13,815 nt of DNA, taken from positions 1 through 13,815 of the forward strand of contig WJJC01000135.1 in NCBI GenBank assembly GCA_014729945.1. Reading direction: 5' to 3'. A program made the translations under genes and the position numbers. The notes below the pieces were generated by a model. It saw only the letters and a list, made by a program, of their open reading frames with translations. It had not been told where the DNA came from and made no database searches. This document shows positions 6,145 to 11,545 of the stretch, piece by piece. The stretch is from Candidatus Bathyarchaeota archaeon. Its GTDB lineage: Archaea > Thermoproteota > Bathyarchaeia > TCS64. Every line of letters begins with the position of its first letter. The first letter of the stretch is position 1.

Positions 6145-7332
6145 ATGAGAGATCCAATAAGTTTTCTCCGGGAAGAATACCAGGAATTAGTAGAAAAAGC
6201 TCTTGACTGGAGACTCAAAAAATTAGAAGGCGCTAGCGAACCAGTTACAACCGTTGATGGCAGAGAAGTCCTAGTCCTTTGCTCAAATAATTATCTAGGA
6301 TTGGCAACTCATCCCAAACTTAAGCAAGCAGCACTAGAAACGATAAGAGAATATGGTGTAGGTTCAGGTGCGGTTCGAGCCATAAGCGGTAACATGGACC
6401 TCCATATGGAATTGGAGAACCGTTTAGCCAAATTCAAGAACGCTGAAGCTAGCTTAACATATCCTACAGGGTTCATGGTGAACAGCGGGTTGATACCCCA
6501 ACTTGTGGATAAAGAAGATTTGATTATCAGCGATGAACTTAACCACGGTAGTATAATTGATGGAGTAAGACTAAGCAGAGCAGATAAAACCGTCTATAAA
6601 CATAATGATATGGTTCATCTCACCCAAAAACTAGAAGAAGGTGAGAAAAATGATCCACGAAGGATACTAATCATAACTGATGGGGTTTTCAGCATGGACG
6701 GTGACATGACCCCGTTAGACAAAATAGTCAAACTAGGTAAAGAGCATGGAGCCATGATTTACGTGGATGATGCCCACGGAGAAGGCGTATTAGGGGAAGG
6801 TGGCAGAGGTATTGTAAGCCACTTCAACCTGACTCATGAGGATGTACATGTGGAGATGGGTACCTTTAGTAAGGCCTACGGTACGATAGGCGGCCACATA
6901 TCCGGCTCTGAGAACTTGATAAATTTTGCGTATAATAAGAGTAGAACTTGGCTTCTCAGTAGCTCGCATCCACCAGCGATAGCAGCAGCCACAATAGCAG
7001 CAATCGATATACTAGAGAATGAGCCAGAACACGTGGATAATCTTTGGAAGAACACTGAATATTTCAAGAAGGCCGTAATAGATTTGGGGTTTGACACCGG
7101 TAACAGTCAGACACCAATTATACCCATTATAGTGGGTGAGAGTCACAAAGCCAAAGCCTTAGCCGATAAACTCTACGAGCAAGGAGTATACGTTGTCCCG
7201 ATAGTGTACCCCATGGTGGCAAGAGAGCTTTCAAGAATCAGGGTACAGATGCATGCAAAGTTAACAACCGAGCAACTTGATTCTGTTATAGAGAAAATTG
7301 AGGATATCGGTCGAGATCTCGATATAATTTAA
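6145..7332 (+). CDS. kbl: 2-amino-3-ketobutyrate CoA ligase (glycine C-acetyltransferase)
   Basis: PLP-dependent alpha-oxoamine synthase that cleaves 2-amino-3-ketobutyrate with CoA into glycine and acetyl-CoA, in the cytoplasm. It is 395 residues, as usual for KBL. Visible: CSNNYLGLATHP (46-57), GVGSGAVRAISG (71-82), ELNHGSIIDG (131-140, with H134 stacking on the PLP ring), TDGVFSMDGD (178-187), VDDAHGEGVLG (207-217) and the PLP lysine K243 in GTFSKAYGTIGG. Sister enzymes (8-amino-7-oxononanoate synthase, serine palmitoyltransferase, 5-aminolevulinate synthase) share these motifs. Assignment to KBL rests on the N-terminal form and on the divergent threonine dehydrogenase gene, which makes its substrate. 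No biotin or sphingolipid gene is nearby. The start ATG has AAGGT 6 nt upstream. It ends 41 nt from the convergent nucS. Confidence 0.93.
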   Translation: MRDPISFLREEYQELVEKALDWRLKKLEGASEPVTTVDGREVLVLCSNNYLGLATHPKLKQAALETIREYGVGSGAVRAISGNMDLHMELENRLAKFKNAEASLTYPTGFMVNSGLIPQLVDKEDLIISDELNHGSIIDGVRLSRADKTVYKHNDMVHLTQKLEEGEKNDPRRILIITDGVFSMDGDMTPLDKIVKLGKEHGAMIYVDDAHGEGVLGEGGRGIVSHFNLTHEDVHVEMGTFSKAYGTIGGHISGSENLINFAYNKSRTWLLSSSHPPAIAAATIAAIDILENEPEHVDNLWKNTEYFKKAVIDLGFDTGNSQTPIIPIIVGESHKAKALADKLYEQGVYVVPIVYPMVARELSRIRVQMHAKLTTEQLDSVIEKIEDIGRDLDII

Positions 7333-7373
7333 GGCTCTTACCCATACCTTTTTCATCAAAAGTCCACTGGTGA

Positions 7374-8156
7374 TTATGGCTCAAAGAATGCGGTTAAAGG
7401 TGTTCCTCTTTTTTGCTTCAGTATTTCTGAACATTCCTGGGGTGTTAATGGTTTGTATTCGTAACCAAGCTGATTGAGTAACTCAGATCCATTATCAGTA
7501 ATATCGGGTGCCACAAGTATCCCTCGAACTCTTCTACTATCATCCAGATCTATTACATCCATATATTTTTTCAGCTGCTCAACTGCCTTCTTATTGGCCT
7601 TCACACGCTTTATCTCAACAACAGCCAATATATCATCCGCATCATACCCTATGATGTCTATAAAACCAGGGTCTACAGCCATCTCTTTAGTCATTGGCCT
7701 AAACCCAGGCTCTAAAATATCTGGTTTGAATAAGATAGCCTCCTGCATCTCTTTCTCCGTAGCGTATAACGTAAAATCACCGTTATCCACCAAGTCCAAT
7801 ACTGCCACCATTTGGATCATAGTTAGAGAAATCACCATGGACTCACGTTCTTTTCTACGAAAAACCCGGATAACCAACCCATCTTTACCTATTCTAGTAT
7901 GGAAAATACTTCCAGATGGCTGCCAGTTAACAGGGGAATAATCCTTTGGGCGGTGAACTAAGGCAGAGCCATCTGGTTTGAAGATTATAAGGCGCTCGCC
8001 TTCTTCTAACTTGCTGCTTGCTCTCCCATCATAGTCTACTGTACATGAGCCAGCTATAACCACGGTACGATGCCTTGCTATACCTGTCTTTATAGCTTTT
8101 TTCGCTCCTTCTAGGTTGGGGGTCTGTAATATTATTTGTCGTTTCGGTGACTCCAT
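7374..8156 (-). CDS. nucS: Mismatch endonuclease NucS/EndoMS
   Basis: RecB-like endonuclease that makes double-strand cuts at mispaired bases (EndoMS) and was first described on branched single-stranded ends (NucS). It acts in replication-linked repair with PCNA in archaea lacking MutS/MutL. It is 260 residues, the family length. The N-terminal half is the beta-sandwich DNA-binding/dimer domain (about 1-120). The C-terminal nuclease shows D167 (GFIDIIG), E181 and K183 (VVEIKR) and Q194 (AVEQLKKY), the D-ExK-Q active site. The tail ends PLTAFFEP, resembling a PCNA-interacting peptide (hydrophobic-x-x-FF), though the usual Gln three residues before the Leu is Gly. Second gene of a two-gene operon: the MBL-fold gene stops 3 nt before this ATG, and an AGGT ribosome site overlaps its end. 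Confidence 0.93.
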   Translation of the reverse strand: MESPKRQIILQTPNLEGAKKAIKTGIARHRTVVIAGSCTVDYDGRASSKLEEGERLIIFKPDGSALVHRPKDYSPVNWQPSGSIFHTRIGKDGLVIRVFRRKERESMVISLTMIQMVAVLDLVDNGDFTLYATEKEMQEAILFKPDILEPGFRPMTKEMAVDPGFIDIIGYDADDILAVVEIKRVKANKKAVEQLKKYMDVIDLDDSRRVRGILVAPDITDNGSELLNQLGYEYKPLTPQECSEILKQKRGTPLTAFFEP

Positions 8157-8159
8157 GTG

Positions 8160-8882
8160 TTAACCTACTTCAGTTATGATTGTTGTCCAAGCTGCGTTCA
8201 TCTTTTGATCATATACCCTTAGATGAGATTGTGCATCATCCAGTAAGAATGTGCCATGACCAGGGAATAGTCTTCGAGGAGAGATCTCAAGAAGCTTCTT
8301 GATACTATCTTTCCAGTCTTGGAGATCAAATCCAGGTCCATTAATGTAACCTAGCCTACCCGAGGCACTTATAATATCCCCTGAGAGAAGGCTCTTAACA
8401 CCAGCGTCCTCAAAAAGGAAGCTAATACATCCTGGCGTATGTCCCGGGGTATGTACAACCTCTATTCTTATGTCTCCAACATTTACAATATCGCCGTCTT
8501 TAACAATATCGTCTATAGAAACTGCTTTGAACTTTAATCCTCTTTCCTGAGCCATAGAATATAGGCTAAATTCGTTTAGTTTCTCTATAGCTTCTCTGTC
8601 AGTTGGATGACATAAAATGGCTGTTCCGGTCTCCTCTTTGATGTCATAGTTACCCCCTATATGATCGAAGTGACAGTGGGTTATCAAAGTTTTCGTAATC
8701 TTCATAGGATCTAGTCCATCTTTCCGAACATTATCAAGTATGGAAGGAATACCATAGCCACCGCCAGTATCAATCAAAGCACACTCATCTCCACCATTAA
8801 CTAGGTACACATTACAGTCCCCGGTCGGAGATAGACCATAAGCAGAACCACCAACCAGATAAACACGTTCAGTGAGCTTCAT
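8160..8882 (-). CDS. MBL-fold metallo-hydrolase (glyoxalase II-like)
   Basis: Metallo-beta-lactamase-fold hydrolase with a probable binuclear metal site; substrate unknown. Ligands, numbered from the ATG at 8882: H69, H71, D73, H74 (THCHFDHIGG), H148 (HTPGHTPG), D169 (SGD) and H209 (PGHG). The set is complete, so it should be active. At 240 residues it is a minimal MBL domain without the substrate domain of true glyoxalase II and without beta-CASP, so an RNase role is unlikely. The open frame extends to a TTG at 8894. I prefer the ATG because AAGG (8896-8899) is 13 nt upstream of it but touches the TTG, and because the TATA box GAAATATATTAAAA (8913-8926) predicts a transcript start at about 8895. 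It leads the operon with nucS; a repair link is only contextual. Confidence 0.88.
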   Translation of the reverse strand: MKLTERVYLVGGSAYGLSPTGDCNVYLVNGGDECALIDTGGGYGIPSILDNVRKDGLDPMKITKTLITHCHFDHIGGNYDIKEETGTAILCHPTDREAIEKLNEFSLYSMAQERGLKFKAVSIDDIVKDGDIVNVGDIRIEVVHTPGHTPGCISFLFEDAGVKSLLSGDIISASGRLGYINGPGFDLQDWKDSIKKLLEISPRRLFPGHGTFLLDDAQSHLRVYDQKMNAAWTTIITEVG

Positions 8883-8912
8883 AATATCACACAAACCTTA
8901 AAGCCGCCGAGA

Positions 8913-8926
8913 TTTTTAATATATTT
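8913..8926 (-). promoter_or_regulatory. TATA box of the MBL-nucS operon
   Basis: GAAATATATTAAAA on the minus strand, about 38 nt before the preferred ATG. The TIR element copy B begins 37 nt further upstream. Confidence 0.5.
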
Positions 8927-8962
8927 CGCTTAAAAAACGAGTAAATTGATGCCCTTTTAGTT

Positions 8963-9149
8963 ATGGATATGATTTATATCCAGGATCCATGATCGATCCC
9001 TCGATCCCCCCCTCTGTAGTAACGTTATCTTTACACGTATTTTGCATGTCGAAGCAATATGGTATGTAAGATCGATGTAACTTCGAAGAAATTCTTTGAC
9101 GCCTTATAATAAATATACCTTCAAGATTATGGATATAAACAATATACAT
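8963..9149. mobile_element. MITE-like element with terminal inverted repeats, copy B (187 bp)
   Basis: Left end ATGGATATGATTTATATCC (8963-8981) and right end GGATATAAACAATATACAT (9131-9149) are inverted repeats matching 16 of 19 positions. It has the same orientation and almost the same length as copy A (2767-2952). The strongest shared block is 9099-9149. The middle has diverged and contains TCGATCCC twice (8992, 9001) and a C7 tract (9006-9012). No transposase is present. It lies about 80 bp upstream of the MBL start, as copy A lies 76-88 bp upstream of the M16 start. Confidence 0.65.
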
Positions 9150-9275
9150 ATGTATTAAGGACTTGGATGGGTTTAAACATTGATTAGATTTGTTTACAAT
9201 CATTTTTCAGGTCCTATGGGGGGGATTAGAAGAACAACACTTTTGTTTAAGCATTTAAGTAACTAACTATAAACC
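9150..9275. other. AT-rich intergenic stretch, no gene seen
   Basis: Between TIR element copy B and the orphan ORF. It holds a G7 tract (9218-9224) and AT-rich sequence. I see no ORF with protein-like content, no RNA gene and no clear promoter. Confidence 0.4.
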
Positions 9276-9443
9276 TCAATAGGGATCAACTCCATCTTTT
9301 AATAGGAAAAATTGTAGAGCGTCATTACTCTTAGAAACTTCACTTATAGTAAACCGATTACGTTTAAACACATAATCAAGTATGCTTCTTGGGGTTACGC
9401 TTACACCAAATTTCTTAGAATATGATTGATGAGACTTTTTCAA
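9276..9443 (-). pseudogene. Orphan 55-codon ORF, possible gene remnant
   Basis: Not a recognised family. Read from a TTG at 9443, the frame gives a basic N-terminus (KKSHQSYSKKFG), then VTPRSILDYVFKRNRFTI and SEVSKSNDALQFFLLKDG, ending at a TGA (9276-9278). The composition is protein-like (charged, helix-forming, no low-complexity), better than expected from random AT-rich DNA. The frame is closed 30 nt upstream by TAA, there is no ribosome site before the TTG, and no ATG is in frame. A GTG in another frame at about 9476 runs into a stop at the same point. It could be a small real protein, or the 3' remnant of a gene broken by a frameshift. It follows the zinc-finger gene on the same strand, separated by a U7 terminator. 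Confidence 0.35.
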
Positions 9444-9495
9444 TAATTGATCGTTATACTTGTGTCTGATTTATTCACATGGTTTGATGTTTAGG

Positions 9496-9502
9496 AAAAA
9501 AA
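9496..9502 (-). terminator. U7 tract after the zinc-finger gene
   Basis: Seven T in the sense (minus) strand, 11 nt after the stop codon, fit archaeal oligo-U termination. Confidence 0.5.
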
Positions 9503-9513
9503 TAAAGAGTGGG

Positions 9514-9684
9514 TTATTCCTCAAACTGTGCCTGGAAACGGGTCTCCATTTCAGGATAATAGTTTGAGTTAAACTCATCCAGTTTCTCGGGGTGTGTTAG
9601 CTTTACGTGGAAGCGAACTCCGCCCGGGCTTGCAGATTTTCTGTCACAATAAGGACATTTAAACTGCGTCATTTGTTCTGTCAA
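9514..9684 (-). CDS. Small single C2H2 zinc-finger protein
   Basis: A 56-codon gene (52 codons from the ATG at 9672). Numbered from the ATG: C6-x2-C9-x12-H22-x4-H27 (FKCPYCDRKSASPGGVRFHV then KLTH), a classical C2H2 finger. An acidic/aromatic tail (about 28-52) follows, ending in FQAQFEE. Archaeal genomes encode many such one-finger proteins; most are of unknown function, and nucleic-acid or protein binding is likely. The ATG has no ribosome site. A TTG four codons earlier has GGAG 8 nt upstream, so I used it. A CCCTAGGG motif (copy 3) lies about 100 nt upstream, and a U7 tract follows the stop. Confidence 0.8.
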   Translation of the reverse strand: MTEQMTQFKCPYCDRKSASPGGVRFHVKLTHPEKLDEFNSNYYPEMETRFQAQFEE

Positions 9685-9764
9685 GATACCAGCTCCAACT
9701 AAATATTGTAAATACTAGTTATAACAGTTTGTACATTGATCAAGGATTTTAACCATTTTGATAA

Positions 9765-9811
9765 ATATTTTCAACCTCAAAACCCCTAGGGTAAATCAGC
9801 AAGAAAACCTT
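9765..9811 (+). repeat. CCCTAGGG intergenic motif, copy 3
   Basis: Core 9784-9791. Bases 9776-9799 are an exact 24-nt reverse-complement match to 13625-13648 (copy 4). The ATATTTTC block upstream is shared with copy 2. It lies between the MFS gene stop and the zinc-finger gene, both on the minus strand. Confidence 0.65.
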
Positions 9812-9815
9812 CTTG
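9800..9815 (-). terminator. Small hairpin after the MFS gene
   Basis: CAAGAA (9800-9805) and TTCTTG (9810-9815) pair around a 4-nt loop, 15 nt after the MFS stop, inside the copy 3 flank. Possible 3'-end structure; weak. Confidence 0.3.
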
Positions 9816-9830
9816 GGATCTATTTTTTAC

Positions 9831-11117
9831 CTAGTTTTCAGCAACTTCAGGTTCTATCACCAATAATATGAAGAGAACCCCTATGACCGCTAGAGCAGCG
9901 GCTAGAATAATCCATGGTAGAGAGTTATCGTATTTATAGAGATATCCGCTCAGGAAAGTGCCCATAGTCTGCATAGTCATTCCTAAGACTCCGCTTCCCC
10001 ATGCTCCTCGCATTAACCATATACCCCCTCCTCCGATAGATGATAACACTCTGCCCCGTTGTTCTCTCGGCGTCATGTCCGCGAAGAGGCTCTGGAAGGC
10101 TGGGTTCATGAAGCTATTTGTTAGGGTTGTTATTGCTGCGAGTATTACCACATGCGTGAATGTTGTACATAGTAAAAAAAGGTAGCATTGAACTGCTCCA
10201 AGTATTAAACATACCCCCGCTATTTTCTTTTTACTGTACCTATCTACTACACTTCCTGCAGGTATACCAAGGACCACACTTACTAATCCGGAAGTCATCA
10301 TAACTTTACCCCATTGCGTGACAGTTAATCCAATAATTTCCTGTGCACGAATAACCCAGAAACTACTAACCAGTGAAGCGAAAAAAACGCTGCTAGAAAC
10401 TAGAAAAGATAAAACATAGAGCTTTTTCGGTATAACTCTGAGTACTTGAAATAAGCTTTTATATGCCTCAAACACTAATTTAGGTATCTTACTCAAGGTT
10501 AACTCTAGTTTCTTAGGGTTTTTGACAGTCTCTTTCAATGCCTTAAACCTAAATAATGCTATAGCTGATGCGATCCAGAAACTAGCAAAATATAATCCAT
10601 GCATAGCTCTGTCGATACCAAAGGTATCAATCAACCAGCCTCCAATAACTGGAGCAGCTAACCCAAAGGCGCTTGGAATAGCAACTGTAGCAGCGAAGCC
10701 AATACCCCTTTTCTCCGGGGGTATACTGTCCGCGATCAGGGCTTGACGTGCTGGAAAATAGAATGTAACGAGGTTCTGTATAAAAATTCCAATTGCCAGC
10801 CATTGCCAAGTATTAGTAAATGCGGGTATCAGGAAGGCAGAGGCATACCCGAAAGTCATGTAACTAATCAGTTTGATTCTACCCTGATAATCAGCAATAT
10901 ATCCTCCAAGAGGGTATAGTATTAAACTAGCAGCGGTTCCGAGGGACATAATAATACCAATTGTCTCGTAGCTTCCACCCAAATGAATTACATAGACAGG
11001 TAAGAAAGGCCAGATAATATCAATGGTGGATCGCCAAACACATTCACAAATAGTCATAACGAGAACATTGCCTTTCATAAAATCAAAAATATCCCTAATA
11101 AACGACACATGTATCAC
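9831..11117 (-). CDS. MFS transporter, probable drug/metabolite antiporter
   Basis: Integral membrane protein of 428 residues with about 12 hydrophobic segments, split by a basic central loop (about 191-231) as usual for the major facilitator superfamily. Motif A between TM2 and TM3 is intact: GGYIADYQGRIKL (71-83, with D76, G79, R80). A degenerate second copy is in the C half (PAGSVVDRYSKKK, 286-298). PSAFGLAAPVIGGW (148-161) resembles the antiporter motif C of TM5, which suggests proton-coupled export; the substrate cannot be told. The start is GTG at 11117, with AGGTGG (11125-11130) 7 nt upstream. It is divergent from a small CxxC protein gene 86 nt away. An in-frame ATG at codon 14 is the alternative start. 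Confidence 0.85.
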   Translation of the reverse strand: MIHVSFIRDIFDFMKGNVLVMTICECVWRSTIDIIWPFLPVYVIHLGGSYETIGIIMSLGTAASLILYPLGGYIADYQGRIKLISYMTFGYASAFLIPAFTNTWQWLAIGIFIQNLVTFYFPARQALIADSIPPEKRGIGFAATVAIPSAFGLAAPVIGGWLIDTFGIDRAMHGLYFASFWIASAIALFRFKALKETVKNPKKLELTLSKIPKLVFEAYKSLFQVLRVIPKKLYVLSFLVSSSVFFASLVSSFWVIRAQEIIGLTVTQWGKVMMTSGLVSVVLGIPAGSVVDRYSKKKIAGVCLILGAVQCYLFLLCTTFTHVVILAAITTLTNSFMNPAFQSLFADMTPREQRGRVLSSIGGGGIWLMRGAWGSGVLGMTMQTMGTFLSGYLYKYDNSLPWIILAAALAVIGVLFILLVIEPEVAEN

Positions 11118-11203
11118 TTAATGCCCACCTAGATGGATTTATTCGATAAAAGGTTAACCACACCGCTTTTAACCGAGCTAGAAAATATGATAAACGATAC
11201 GAT

Positions 11204-11545
11204 ATGGCAGCCAAGAAAGAAAAAATATCATGGATAACATGTCCAGACTGTGGTAGTAAAATAGGGATAGTAATATCCGTGGGTAAGTCACAAGGCGCCA
11301 AAATAAGCCAAGAGAAGAAACCTGAGGACTGGCCCCCTCAAACCGCAGAGGCTATACTTGAGGCGTCAGGTATAGATACATCAGAGCTTGATGTCGAAGA
11401 AAATGAGGAGATGATAACAGCCAGTCCAAAAAAGTTCCTTGGAGACGCATGGGGTGCTATAAATGATAAGATACGAGAAATGGGTGGCACCTGGGTTAGA
11501 GATGGGCGAAATAGTCGCTGGGAGATACCCAAGGATCAACCCTAA
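11204..11545 (+). CDS. Small CxxC (half zinc-ribbon) protein with Trp-rich C-terminus
   Basis: Not a recognised family; 113 residues. The N-terminus is basic and carries one zinc knuckle, CPDC (C13, C16). There is no other Cys or His, so a full zinc site would need a dimer or partner. A helical acidic middle (about 43-72, with AEAILEASGIDTSELDVEE) follows. The C-terminal 35 residues (FLGDAWGAINDKIREMGGTW and on to RWEIP) have a GGxW-x(8)-W pattern reminiscent of small nucleic-acid-binding modules with GG-x-W...W (analogy only). It is divergent from the MFS transporter, and its TAA overlaps the topA stop by 4 nt (11542-11545). No strong ribosome site, so a leaderless or short-leader mRNA is likely. 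Confidence 0.7.
   Translation: MAAKKEKISWITCPDCGSKIGIVISVGKSQGAKISQEKKPEDWPPQTAEAILEASGIDTSELDVEENEEMITASPKKFLGDAWGAINDKIREMGGTWVRDGRNSRWEIPKDQP

Noticed and set aside
7474..7941. 155-codon plus-strand ORF
   Set aside because: Fully antisense to nucS, whose active-site residues are intact; Ser/Ile-rich shadow translation with no family signature.
9001..9224. Homopolymer C7 (9006-9012) and G7 (9218-9224) as a phase-variation or recombination signal
   Set aside because: They are not in a gene, not at clear promoter spacing, and seven-base runs alone are weak evidence.
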